From positions 499,335 to 563,334 of the forward strand of contig JAUIFE010000004.1 of assembly GCA_030429565.1 (NCBI GenBank): a stretch of DNA of 64,000 nucleotides. Direction: 5' to 3'. This DNA is from Holophagae bacterium. Its GTDB lineage: Bacteria > Acidobacteriota > Holophagae > Acanthopleuribacterales > Acanthopleuribacteraceae. Below the pieces are notes generated by a model. That model was given only the letters and a program-made list of their open reading frames with translations. It was not told the origin of the DNA and did not search any database. Numbering within the stretch: the first letter of the stretch is position 1; each line of letters starts with the position of its first letter. Shown here piece after piece: positions 1-8,841 of this stretch. Position numbers and translations under genes: made by a program.

Positions 1-760
1 TTGTCGAAGTGCCGGGCTCTTTTCTTGTCGGTCCGCATTCCAACTTGAATTTCGTTTGGTGTTCTCGATTCGATCCCACGATCATCGGTATAGCTCCAGG
101 TTGTTGCATTCGACCCTCTTGATGGCACCTGACTGTGGTGCTGCTTGACCCTCTCAGATGCGACAGACATTCAGGAAGGTTGACCGCGGCTGCCTCGGCG
201 ATCGCGCTGGATCTGAGGCTTCGTTGCTGTAGCCTCAAGGACACGCCTCTTTTTGACAAGCGAATCGTGGAACACAGCTCGGCATTGTCTGTAAATCATC
301 GGCGCTCGGATCCATTGGGCAAGGTCCGCCGTGTTGCTGAGGCCGTTGAGGCTGTTCGAATCCATTGGTCAAGGTTCGTCGTGTTGTAGGCGACGCTCGA
401 GCCAATCGGTTGTCTGGCGACCCTCGTCGTCGTTGCCTAGGCGCTGCGGGGATTCGGTTAGAGATTGTGGTGTAACAAGAATTGCGGTGCGTCAATACCA
501 AGCCGACAATCGTGGCGACCCGGTGGACCAAGCGAATCAGTCGGCAGGGTGGCGGATCCTAGGGATTTGACCGTGCCACTTCCCTATCAAACCACGTCGG
601 TTTCGTAGCGATGGACGCATTAGACGAAGCCGCTCTCGAGAATATTGAACGGCTTGAATAGCATTGTGTGGTTAAGCGAGAGGGCCGATCGCCGCGCTGC
701 GGGTGGTGAGGCATAAGCGCGAACCCCCGTGATCACCTCCAGCTAACCGTGCCCTGGCGC
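1..760. other. Gene-free region at window start
   Basis: No reading frame in this stretch has a recognisable domain, a ribosome binding site or the codon usage of the neighbouring genes. The only structure I see is an imperfect direct repeat around 311-386, listed separately. The region lies downstream of the parA-parB transcript, which ends at a terminator at 761-795, so it is probably spacer or decayed DNA. Confidence 0.5.
311..386. repeat. Imperfect 26-bp direct repeat, 50-bp period
   Basis: Bases 311-336 and 361-386 both begin TCCATTGG and end GTGTTG. They differ at only a few positions over 26 bases and are exactly 50 bp apart. Nothing else marks a function. It may be a short tandem duplication or part of a dispersed repeat. 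Confidence 0.5.
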
Positions 761-795
761 AAAAAAAAAGGCCGTCCCCGCGGGGATCGACCTTT
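761..795 (-). terminator. Rho-independent terminator after parB
   Basis: Read on the minus strand, an AAAGG arm, a CCCCGCGGGG palindrome and a CCTTT arm form a hairpin followed by a run of nine T. It lies about 25 bases downstream of the parB stop codon, as expected for the end of the parA-parB transcript. Confidence 0.8.
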
Positions 796-817
796 AATTA
801 AGAATAGCCGGCGGCGC

Positions 818-1645
818 TTACGCTTGTTCGCGTTGTTGTTCCTTCAAATCGGCCAGTACCTGTTCCAGTGCATCGATCAGTTCGTCCGCTTCAACTTCGG
901 TTTTTTTGAACCGCATGGAGAAGTTAAACGCCTTGTTTTGCGGCCGGTACTTAAAGACAAAAGGCTTGGCTTTGTCCTGTTTCTTGGAAGCGCGGCGTAC
1001 CTCTTCCCTGCCCGCCCCTTGTGCAATACGCTGAATCATTGCCAACTGCTCTTCGACGGTTTCCAAGCGCGCCACACCCAACAGCATCGTTTTAGCGGTG
1101 ATTTCGGCCGCCAAGGCCGCCTCACGAACCTCGTCCGGCAGGTTGGCCAGGGTCAAGATTTCGGTTACAGAGGAGCGGCTTTTACCGATCTTTTTGGCAA
1201 TGTGTTCGTGCGTGTAATTGAATTTCTTCAGCAGCACCTGCAAGCCGTCCGCCTCTTCAAAGGGATGTAAATCCTTGCGCTGAAGGTTCTCGACCAAGGC
1301 GATTTCGAGAATTTGGTTCTCGTCGAGGTTTTTGATCACACATGGAATCGTCTCTAACCCGGCGGCGGTACTCGCACGAAACCGTCGCTCACCCGAAATG
1401 ATGCGGTAGCGCTGGTCTTCTTTATTGACCAGGATCGGCTCCAGCACGCCTTGCTCTTTGATTGAGAGGGTTAGGCTCTCGATGTCGCCCATGTCTTTAC
1501 GCGGCTGGTCAGGGTTGGGAAAAATCTGGCTCAGGGGCAAATGACGGCCGACCACACCGCCGTCCCGTTCGGTCACTAGGTTATCAACGTAGTGCGCACT
1601 GTGGCGCATCTTCTTAGTGGTCGGTAGTCCTCTTCTAGCTGACAC
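818..1645 (-). CDS. parB: ParB chromosome-partitioning protein
   Basis: ParB/Spo0J-family CTPase that binds parS sites and spreads along DNA to form the segregation complex moved by ParA. The 275-residue length is typical of chromosomal ParB. The N-terminal ParB/Srx-like domain holds the GERRFRA box at residues 85-91 and an ENLQRKDLHPFEEA segment at about 119-132. A helix-turn-helix follows at about 145-168, and the lysine- and glutamate-rich C-terminus is the usual dimerisation region. The start is GTG at 1643-1645, chosen because AGGAGG lies nine bases upstream inside the end of parA. The two genes overlap by 11 bases and are surely cotranscribed. A downstream ATG at residue 13 is a weaker alternative. 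No perfect parS site was seen in the window. Confidence 0.95.
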   Translation of the reverse strand: MSARRGLPTTKKMRHSAHYVDNLVTERDGGVVGRHLPLSQIFPNPDQPRKDMGDIESLTLSIKEQGVLEPILVNKEDQRYRIISGERRFRASTAAGLETIPCVIKNLDENQILEIALVENLQRKDLHPFEEADGLQVLLKKFNYTHEHIAKKIGKSRSSVTEILTLANLPDEVREAALAAEITAKTMLLGVARLETVEEQLAMIQRIAQGAGREEVRRASKKQDKAKPFVFKYRPQNKAFNFSMRFKKTEVEADELIDALEQVLADLKEQQREQA

Positions 1646-2390
1646 GCTTGAGTACCTCCTCGCTGAGGTTCAGATACTGAACCGCACCGGAACTTTTGGG
1701 CGCAAACGTAAAAATGGATTCTTTGTAGGCGGGTGACTCTTCCAAGCGAACGTTGCGGGTGATAACGGTCTTAAAGACTTTGTTGCCGAATACCTCGCGA
1801 ATTTGCGCCAAAATATCGCGTCCCAGGACCGTACGCTTGTCGTACATGGTCACGACCACCCCGAGGATTTCAAGGTCGGGATTGGTGCGTTTTTTGATCT
1901 TTTCGACGGTATCGAGCAGGTCGTCGGTGCCTTCCATGGCGAAATACGACGATTGAATGGGTACCAGCACATGGCTGCTCGCCACCAAGGCGTTAACGGT
2001 CAACAAACCCAGTGTCGGCGGTGTGTCGATGATGATGAAATCAAAGGCTTTGCCCACCTTGTCCAGCACATCCTTCAACCGAAACGGCGCGTCAAACTCG
2101 CCTTGAAGCTGCTGTTCCACCCGCGCCAACCCAATGCCGGCGGGCGCAATCGATAAATTGGCCATCGGTGTTTCGTAAATCGCGCGGTGCGGTTCGGTTT
2201 CGGGGTCGATCAGCCATTGATAAGTGTTGGGGTCTTCAATGTCGTCGCGAAACGACATGGAACTGTTGGCCTGGGGATCCAAATCAACCAGCAACACGCG
2301 TTTCTCGGCCAAGCTAAGGGCTGAGGCCAAGTTAATGGCCGTGGTGGTTTTGCCGACACCACCTTTCTGATTGGCAATCGAAATGATCAT
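1635..2390 (-). CDS. parA: ParA/Soj chromosome-partitioning ATPase
   Basis: ParA/Soj-type P-loop ATPase of 251 residues, which binds DNA nonspecifically when ATP-bound and is stimulated by ParB to drive origin segregation. The deviant Walker A motif KGGVGKTT sits at residues 9-16, with the signature lysine, and a DLDPQAN segment and an IIDTPPTLG Walker B-like segment follow. Lacking an N-terminal HTH extension, it belongs to the short chromosomal type. ATG start with GGAAAGG upstream. It is the first gene of the two-gene operon with parB, overlapping it by 11 bases. Confidence 0.95.
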   Translation of the reverse strand: MIISIANQKGGVGKTTTAINLASALSLAEKRVLLVDLDPQANSSMSFRDDIEDPNTYQWLIDPETEPHRAIYETPMANLSIAPAGIGLARVEQQLQGEFDAPFRLKDVLDKVGKAFDFIIIDTPPTLGLLTVNALVASSHVLVPIQSSYFAMEGTDDLLDTVEKIKKRTNPDLEILGVVVTMYDKRTVLGRDILAQIREVFGNKVFKTVITRNVRLEESPAYKESIFTFAPKSSGAVQYLNLSEEVLKRVS

Positions 2391-2723
2391 GCACCTTTCC
2401 TATCTATTGAATCAGAGTGAATCCGCTGGGTATTGTAGCTCATCGAACAGGTCGGCTCCAGCAGACAATTCGCGTGAACGCGCCGCGAAACGAGCCAAGC
2501 CTTGCAGCACAGCGCTTAACGCACGCGATTTTTTTTAACCAAAAAAACACTTGGCGAGGTCAATCCGAGTGAGCGCGATGAGCCAACCCGAGCCGATACA
2601 TCGCCCGATCAGCGACCCCAAACACGACGGCACCGCCCTGTGGCTCCCCTTAAAAAAAATGGGCGGAAGCACTGGTCGGCGTGCCGATGGTAAGCCTGAT
2701 TTCGTTTTGCCAAACAGCCGTCG
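2391..2723. other. Intergenic region, parA to miaB
   Basis: 333 bp without a convincing gene, between the miaB stop and the parA start. It must hold the parA promoter and the end of the miaB transcript. There are T-rich and A-rich runs near 2530-2550 and 2650-2660, but I could not pair a stable stem directly before either run, so no terminator is called. Confidence 0.5.
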
Positions 2724-4103
2724 TTAACCAACGGAAGCGGCAATCGGCGACCAAAGATGTTCAATGGGATCCTGGCCACAGAGTTCACCACGCAAGGTGT
2801 GCAAACCGGTTCCCGTTACCGTCACGGTCACCGGACGGCCGTAAAAACGTTCCGGAGAACCGACCTCTGCCTTAATGTGCACCAATATGTTGTCACGAGT
2901 TCGGCCAACCAACGGGAACTCCTCGCCTGGCTTGACCGTATCGATCAACACGTTGGCCGTCTTGCCGACGCGCCCGCCCATTCGTTCTTTCTGAATCTCG
3001 AGCTGGTGTTGCTGCAGAATCTTGAGCCGGTACATCTTTTCTGCTTGCGGCACAGAATCGGCGTGTTTGACGGCTCCGGTCCCTGGCCGCTCCGAATAGG
3101 CAAAAGAGAAAATACGGTCGTACCCGACTTCGTCCAACAGGGTCACCGTATCCCAAAACTCGTGTTCCTTCTCGCCGGGGAAACCGACAATAAAATCGGA
3201 GGTCAAGCTGAACGGAATACCGTCAAGCACCTCGCGAATCATGTACACCTTTTCCATGTACAACTCGCGCGTGTACTCACGCCCCATGCGCTTCAAGATG
3301 CGACTGTTGCCGGACTGGGCGGGTAAGTGAATGTTGGTGGCGATCTTGGGACAGTCGCGCAGGGTTTCCATGACCTCGCGATCAAAGTCCTTGGGGTGCG
3401 GCGAGACATAACGGATCGTCTCCAGGCCTGGCACGGCCTGCAATTCCCGCAAAAGACGGGCAAAATTGACGGTGCTGTAGTAAGAGTTGACGTTCTGACC
3501 GAGCAGCTCAATTTCCTTGAACCCCATGCCGGCCAGACGCTGTGCCTCGTTGACCACGTCCTGCCAGGGTCGCGACCGTTCGCGGCCACGCGTGAAGGGC
3601 ACAATGCAGTAGGTACAGTAGTTGTCGCAGCCTTCCATAATGGTGATGCGGGCGCGAATCGAGGTGCCGCGTTTCGGGACATGCGAGGGGAACAAGTGGT
3701 TGTCTGGGTCTTTTTCTACGTTTAACTGACGGCCCTGATGACCGTGCAAACGGCCGACCATTTCGGGTAATTGTTTCAAGGCCTGGGTGCCCAACACCAA
3801 ATCAACCTGCGGCGCGCGCTGAAAAATATCGCCGCCGTTTTGCTGGGCCACGCAACCGGCGACGCCGATAATCATATCGCCGTTGCGTTTCTCTTTGACT
3901 TTCTTAAGGACGCCCAGTCGGGAAAAAACCTTTTCCTCGGCCTTCTCGCGGATGGTGCAGGTATTGAGCAGGTAAACGTCGGCATCGTCAACCGAGTCGG
4001 TCGCGCGGTAACCCATTTCGGACAGGATACCGGCCATTTTCTCGGTATCGTGTTCGTTCATCTGGCAGCCCCAGGTTTCAATAAAATAACGCTTCTCGGT
4101 CAT
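2724..4103 (-). CDS. miaB: MiaB tRNA methylthiotransferase
   Basis: Radical SAM enzyme that adds a 2-methylthio group to N6-isopentenyladenosine-37 of tRNAs reading UNN codons. At 459 residues it has normal MiaB length. The N-terminal UPF0004 domain supplies Cys13 (GCQMN), Cys49 and Cys84 for the auxiliary cluster. The radical SAM motif is Cys159-x3-Cys163-x2-Cys166 (GCDNYCTYC). A C-terminal TRAM domain occupies about the last 65 residues. ATG start at 4101-4103 with GAGGA about six bases upstream. It stands alone: parA lies 333 bp downstream and a repeat-rich gap lies upstream. Confidence 0.95.
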   Translation of the reverse strand: MTEKRYFIETWGCQMNEHDTEKMAGILSEMGYRATDSVDDADVYLLNTCTIREKAEEKVFSRLGVLKKVKEKRNGDMIIGVAGCVAQQNGGDIFQRAPQVDLVLGTQALKQLPEMVGRLHGHQGRQLNVEKDPDNHLFPSHVPKRGTSIRARITIMEGCDNYCTYCIVPFTRGRERSRPWQDVVNEAQRLAGMGFKEIELLGQNVNSYYSTVNFARLLRELQAVPGLETIRYVSPHPKDFDREVMETLRDCPKIATNIHLPAQSGNSRILKRMGREYTRELYMEKVYMIREVLDGIPFSLTSDFIVGFPGEKEHEFWDTVTLLDEVGYDRIFSFAYSERPGTGAVKHADSVPQAEKMYRLKILQQHQLEIQKERMGGRVGKTANVLIDTVKPGEEFPLVGRTRDNILVHIKAEVGSPERFYGRPVTVTVTGTGLHTLRGELCGQDPIEHLWSPIAASVG

Positions 4104-4189
4104 GATCCATCCTCAAAACTTGCTTGCAAATACCGCCGCGTGGCGCAGGCGCAAGGGCTAAATATACCACGCCTGGCCAACATCCCAAA

Positions 4190-4390
4190 GGAAAGGCGAT
4201 GAGCGCCGTCTCCCTTTTTGCCGGGTTGCGCCCGACGGAAGAAGCCGCCACTTCGAAAGCGCGGGTGCGGTGCGTCTCGCTAGAGCGGGTGGCGCTTGTG
4301 CCAAGATCCGTCTCGCTGTGGCGGGGCGGTTGGAAGGGCGACCCCGCCTCCCTCCCCCTGTTGGCCATTACCGCCTCGGAAGAAGTGGCG
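4190..4390 (-). repeat. Inverted copy of dispersed repeat element
   Basis: The reverse complement of this stretch aligns with 5069-5272. Shared blocks include the GGAAAGGCGATGA end, the CGGAAGAAGCCG block near 4236 and the CCTCGGAAGAAGTGGCGCG block at 4374-4392. Identity is roughly three quarters by eye. The two copies flank the palindrome array in opposite orientation. Confidence 0.7.
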
Positions 4391-4525
4391 CGCGGCGCCA
4401 TTCGCAACCAGTGCCGGGCTGAGTGCGCGATGAGGCAAGGGGGCGCCAGACGATGCGTGCTCGCGTCATGTGCCGCCCGCATTTGGTCTTGTCGTTTGGT
4501 TAGGCCAGATGCTTCTTTTGAGACG

Positions 4526-4736
4526 ATGTCGGCATGCCGACATTGCGTGACATGTTTGGTGAGCAAGGCACGGGCGACGTCGACAGGCAATGTCGGCATG
4601 CCGACATTGCGTGACATGTTTGGTGAGCAAGGCACGGGCGACGTCGACAGGCAATGTCGGCATGCCGACATTCGCGAAACATAAAGCCGATTCGAGGCAG
4701 CGAGCGGTTCGCTGGCAATGTCGGCATGCCGACATT
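4526..4736. repeat. Four palindromes at exact 64-bp spacing
   Basis: The 18-bp perfect palindrome ATGTCGGCATGCCGACAT occurs at 4526-4543, 4590-4607, 4654-4671 and 4718-4735, each exactly 64 bp from the last. The first two 46-bp spacers are identical. The third (4672-4717) has a different sequence but the same length and carries its own CAGCGA/TCGCTG inverted repeat. The second copy extends to a 24-bp palindrome (4587-4610). Sixty-four base pairs is close to six helical turns, which would put all copies on one face of the DNA. It could be an operator-like array or a REP-like hairpin cluster. Confidence 0.9.
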
Positions 4737-5068
4737 CTTCCGGTCGTAAAACAATCTAATAGAGATTCATCATCGCGGCACCATGCGGATCAACACAGTT
4801 GCTTATTAATGCGCCCCTTTTCTCGGGACGATAGCGGCAGGCTGGAGTCCGTATGCTGGGGAACTCTTCGCGATCCGTGGCAAGCCCAAGATGAAACTCG
4901 AGCCATGCGAACCCAACCCGAAGCGTACGATCGCGGCCCTCGCTTCTGTTGTGGCGGCATCTATCTTCGGACGGATCATCGCGGCACCGGGCTGGGCAAC
5001 AAAGCCACCAGCCATCGTGCCAAACCTGCATCGCGGAACGGGGCGGGATGATACGCGCAACCACCATC

Positions 5069-5347
5069 GCGCCACTTCTTCCGAGGCGGTCTTTGCGCCG
5101 ACTGAGAACCCATGCGAGGACGCCCTTCCCCACAACTCCCGAAGACGAGACGGACTTTGGCACAAGCGCGCCCCTCCCAAACGACAAGACCCCTTCCCGC
5201 GCTATCGAAGTGACGGCTTCTTCCGCTGGGCGGTTTCCGGCAAAAAAGGGCGGCGATGTTCATCGCCTTTCCCCAAAAAGCGAAGTAGCGGCTTCTTCCG
5301 CTGGGCGGTTTCCGGCAAAAGCGGGCGGCGATGTTCATCGCCTTTCC
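5069..5347 (+). repeat. Dispersed repeat with tandem 67-bp unit abutting dnaE
   Basis: Direct copy of the element inverted at 4190-4390. Its end unit is duplicated: 5206-5272 and 5281-5347 are both 67 bp, differ at four positions and are 75 bp apart. The second unit ends on the first base of the dnaE stop codon (5347-5349 on the minus strand), so the element reaches the coding boundary without entering it. Confidence 0.8.
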
Positions 5348-8300
5348 TAATAACGGAGGAGCATCTTGATGTTGGGGCGGTCTTGGGTAAAACGGCCGAG
5401 GGCGCCGCCAGGATCGACATGGGTATTGGCCGGCTTGATGACGGTGCTGTATTTGCCCTCGATGGTTACCTCGAAATAGACTTGGCACTCGCCCGGGCTG
5501 CTTTTGATCTGCTGGTGCAATTCGCCCAACAACGCCGCGTCCACTTCCTCCGTCGCGAATTGGAACACGCAACTGCGTACCTTTTTCGCTTCCCAGTCGG
5601 CCAACTCCCACACTTCTTGCAACATCACGCTGGGTTTATCGTTGCGGAAGTCAACCTTGCCTTTCACAACCAATAGCTTGTCTTCAATGAGCAAGTGGCG
5701 GAACTTCTCAAAACTCTTGGGGAACACCACCACGTCGGCCACCCCGTAAAAATCTTCCAGCGTCAGAAACGCCATCATGTCGCCTTTTTGCGTGGTGATC
5801 TTGCGAATTGACTGCGCCAGCCCGCCAATGATCACTTCATTGCCGGCCGGCAACTTTTCCAAGCCATTGGTGTAACTGGTGGCGTGTTTTTTAAACAGTT
5901 TGCGATAGGCGTCGAGCGGGTGACCCGACAAGTAAAAACCCAGCGTTTCTTTTTCGTATTCGAGCAGTTCCTTTTCCGGCCACTCGCGGTCACCAAACTG
6001 GACGTAACAGCGCTCTTGGGCGTTGTCGCCAAACAAACTGTTTTGGCCGCCGCGTGCTTCCTTCTGCGCTTGGTTGCCCCAACTGTGCAGCTCTTCAATC
6101 ACCTCAAACATCGCGCGCCTTGGCAAGTCCATAAAATCAAAAGCACCGGATTTAACCAGAACTTCGACCACCTTCTTGTTGACCTTGCGCAAGTCGACCT
6201 TCTCGAAGAAATCGACCAAGGATTCAATGCCTTTGGTTTCCTTGACGTGGACAATCGACTCCAGCGCGTTATCACCCAGGCCCTTAATCGCACTTAGCGC
6301 AAAACGGATGTCATTGCCTTCAACGGAAAACTTGGCGCGCGAAGTCCGAATGTCCGGCTTCAGCATTTTGATGCCCATCTGCCGGAGTTTATCCACATAG
6401 TTGATGACTTTATCGGTGTTGTCTTTATCAAGGGTCAGCAAGGCGGCCATGAACTGAACCGGATAGTTGGCCTTTAGAAAGGCGGTTTGGTAGCTAACCA
6501 GTGAGTAAGCGGCCGAGTGGGATTTGTTAAAACCGTACTTGGCAAATTCGGCCATTTTATCGAAGAGGTCGGAACACACATCCTCGGGATAACCCTTGCC
6601 GCGCGCGCCCTCGATGAACTCGAGTTTCTTTTGCGCCATGACCTCGGCTTTTTTCTTACCCATGGCGCGACGCAAGAGGTCGGCACCACCGAGGGTAAAT
6701 CCACCGACAACCTGCGCCAAACGCATAACCTGTTCCTGGTACAGAATAACGCCGTAGGTCTCTTCGAGGATCGGTTTCAATACATCGAGTTCGTATTTGG
6801 TTTCGGCACCGTGCGCACCGTCGATGAAGATGTCGACCATGCCGGAGCCCAAGGGACCGGGACGGTACAGTGCGTTAAGGGCGATGAAATCCTCAAAACG
6901 GGTCGGTCCCAGGCGAATCAGGATGTTTTTCATACCGTCCGATTCAAACTGGAACACGCCGTCGGTTTCGCCTTTACAGAAAAGCTCGTAGGTTTTTTTG
7001 TCGTCGAAGCTGGTAATGGTGTTGAGGTCGACATCCTCGCCGGTGGTTTCTTTGATGTTGGCGAGCGTGTTGGAAATTACCGTCAGGGTCTTCAGACCCA
7101 AAAAGTCCATTTTCAGCAGGCCGATTTGTTCCGCTTCATCCTTGGCGTACTGCAGCGAGATCGTGCCTTTTTTGGGGTCCTTGTAAATCGGGCCCCAGTT
7201 GGTGACATCACCTGGCGCAATGATTACGCCGGCCGCGTGAACACCGGTGTTACGACTTAAACCCTCGACCTTAATCGAGAGGTCAATCAGTTCGCGGATC
7301 CGTTCGTCTTTGTCGTATTCCTCGCGAAACTCGGGACTTTGCTCCAGAGCCTTGGGTAAGGTGATGCCTAAGTCTTCGGGAACCAACTTGGCGATGCGGT
7401 TGGTCTCCTGCGGCGCAAAATGCAGCGTCCGGCCAACGTCTTTGATCGCCATCCGCGCTTTCATGGTTCCGTAAGTGACAATTTGACAAACGTTTGCGCG
7501 GCCATACTTCTCGGTAACGTAATCGATAACCTCGCCGCGACGGTCCTGGCAAAAGTCGATATCGACGTCCGGCATGGTGACCCGTTCCTTGTTGAGGAAA
7601 CGTTCGAACAGCAGATCGTACTGCAGCGGGTCAATGTCGGTAATTTCCAAGGCGTAGGCGACCAGGCTGCCCGCGGCGGAACCACGGCCGGGACCAACCG
7701 GAACCCCCATTTCCTTGGCTTTGGCAATGAAGTCCCAAACGATTAAGAAGTAGCCGGGAAAGCCCATGTCGTTGATGACCTGGATTTCCTCTTTGATGCG
7801 CTCGTAATAGAGCGGCCATTCCTTGCGCAAAACCCCTTTCTCTTTCATGGGATCGAGCACGGTTTTGCGGCGATTCTCGAAGCCTTGCAGCGAGACTTCT
7901 TCAAGGTAGGTTTCCAGCGTGTGACCGTCGGGAATATCGAACAGCGGTAACTGGTACTCTTCCTGGAGCACGAAGTCGACCATATCGGCAATGCGACCGG
8001 TATTTTCGACGGCACGTTCGTAGCCTTTAAAGACGTCGCGCATCTCTTCTTCGGTCTTGAAATAGTATTCCTGGTTAGGGAAACGCCAGCGGTTCTCATC
8101 GTCGCGGAAGCTGTTGGACTGAATACACAGCAGGATGTCGTGAACCTCGGCATCCTCTTTCTTTAAGTAGTGAACATCGTTGGCGGCGACACATTCAACG
8201 CCGATCTTTTCCGCCATAGCCGCCAGGATCGGCAACATCTTGATTTCGTCGTCTTGGAAGTGGTTTTCTAGCTCGATGAACAGGTTTTCTTTGCCAAACA

Positions 8301-8811
8301 CGTCGCGCAAACGTATTGCGTAGGCCTCGGCCTCGTCATAGCGATTGTTCATCAAATGCTGGGGGATATAGGCTCCCAAGTCGCCGGTCAGGCAGATCAA
8401 CCCTTCATGATGCTTTTCCAGCAGTTCCCAGTCGACACGCGGTTTGTAGTAAAAGCCGTCTTGATAACTCTGCGACACCATTTTACTGAGGTTCTGGTAA
8501 CCGGTCTGGTTTTTGACCAACAGGTTGAGGTGGAAGGATTCGCGCATGCCGCCGCGATCCGCCTTGCTGCGTTTGATTTTCTCGAGACGACTCCCCTGCG
8601 TCACGTTGACCTGACAGCCGAGAATCGCCTTAATACCGGCTTTGCGACACTCGTTGTAATGGCGAATGGCGCCAAACATGTTGCCGTAATCGGTAATCGC
8701 TAAAGCTTTCATTCCTAGCTCTTTAGCGTGCTTTACCAAAGAGCCGATTCGACAGCAGGCGTTCAGCAGCGAGTATTCGGAGTGGACGTGGAGATGGACA
8801 AAATCAGACAT
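5347..8811 (-). CDS. dnaE: DNA polymerase III alpha subunit (DnaE)
   Basis: Catalytic alpha subunit of the replicative DNA polymerase, 1154 residues, close to the usual length of DnaE1. An N-terminal PHP domain begins with HLHVHSEYSLL at residues 7-17. The C-family polymerase core carries the catalytic PDVDIDF motif near residue 415. A helix-hairpin-helix region and an OB-fold near the C-terminus (about residues 1000-1080) follow. A QNSLF pentapeptide near residue 924 fits the QxxLF beta-clamp-binding consensus. ATG start at 8809-8811. The gene lies 30 bp downstream of era in the same direction, so the two are probably cotranscribed. A dispersed repeat begins at its stop codon. Confidence 0.96.
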   Translation of the reverse strand: MSDFVHLHVHSEYSLLNACCRIGSLVKHAKELGMKALAITDYGNMFGAIRHYNECRKAGIKAILGCQVNVTQGSRLEKIKRSKADRGGMRESFHLNLLVKNQTGYQNLSKMVSQSYQDGFYYKPRVDWELLEKHHEGLICLTGDLGAYIPQHLMNNRYDEAEAYAIRLRDVFGKENLFIELENHFQDDEIKMLPILAAMAEKIGVECVAANDVHYLKKEDAEVHDILLCIQSNSFRDDENRWRFPNQEYYFKTEEEMRDVFKGYERAVENTGRIADMVDFVLQEEYQLPLFDIPDGHTLETYLEEVSLQGFENRRKTVLDPMKEKGVLRKEWPLYYERIKEEIQVINDMGFPGYFLIVWDFIAKAKEMGVPVGPGRGSAAGSLVAYALEITDIDPLQYDLLFERFLNKERVTMPDVDIDFCQDRRGEVIDYVTEKYGRANVCQIVTYGTMKARMAIKDVGRTLHFAPQETNRIAKLVPEDLGITLPKALEQSPEFREEYDKDERIRELIDLSIKVEGLSRNTGVHAAGVIIAPGDVTNWGPIYKDPKKGTISLQYAKDEAEQIGLLKMDFLGLKTLTVISNTLANIKETTGEDVDLNTITSFDDKKTYELFCKGETDGVFQFESDGMKNILIRLGPTRFEDFIALNALYRPGPLGSGMVDIFIDGAHGAETKYELDVLKPILEETYGVILYQEQVMRLAQVVGGFTLGGADLLRRAMGKKKAEVMAQKKLEFIEGARGKGYPEDVCSDLFDKMAEFAKYGFNKSHSAAYSLVSYQTAFLKANYPVQFMAALLTLDKDNTDKVINYVDKLRQMGIKMLKPDIRTSRAKFSVEGNDIRFALSAIKGLGDNALESIVHVKETKGIESLVDFFEKVDLRKVNKKVVEVLVKSGAFDFMDLPRRAMFEVIEELHSWGNQAQKEARGGQNSLFGDNAQERCYVQFGDREWPEKELLEYEKETLGFYLSGHPLDAYRKLFKKHATSYTNGLEKLPAGNEVIIGGLAQSIRKITTQKGDMMAFLTLEDFYGVADVVVFPKSFEKFRHLLIEDKLLVVKGKVDFRNDKPSVMLQEVWELADWEAKKVRSCVFQFATEEVDAALLGELHQQIKSSPGECQVYFEVTIEGKYSTVIKPANTHVDPGGALGRFTQDRPNIKMLLRY

Positions 8812-8841
8812 AAGGGCTTCCCCGTTGGCTCTGGCTCGATG

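Larger units (their letters stand above)
4104..5346. other. Repeat-mosaic intergenic region, dnaE to miaB
   Basis: 1.24 kb with no supportable gene. It contains an inverted pair of about 200-bp repeats (4190-4390 and 5069-5272), a tandem 67-bp repeat (5206-5347) and an array of four palindromes (4526-4736). Open frames exist on both strands, but they run through the repeats, have no ribosome binding site and encode low-complexity Arg/Pro/Ala-rich peptides, so I do not call them genes. The miaB promoter must lie at the left end. Confidence 0.7.

Noticed and set aside
350..372. GTTCGAATCC resembling a tRNA T-loop
   Set aside because: The bases on either side cannot form a 5-bp T-stem, and no acceptor or anticodon arm can be placed.
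4526..4736. Possible CRISPR array (regular repeats with equal spacers)
   Set aside because: The repeat is an 18-20-bp perfect palindrome, the 46-bp spacers are too long for the repeat size, two of three are identical, and no cas gene is in the window.
4078..5187. Several open frames of 120-200 codons on both strands between dnaE and miaB
   Set aside because: They run through inverted and tandem repeats, overlap each other on both strands, have no ribosome binding sites and encode Arg/Pro/Ala-rich low-complexity peptides.
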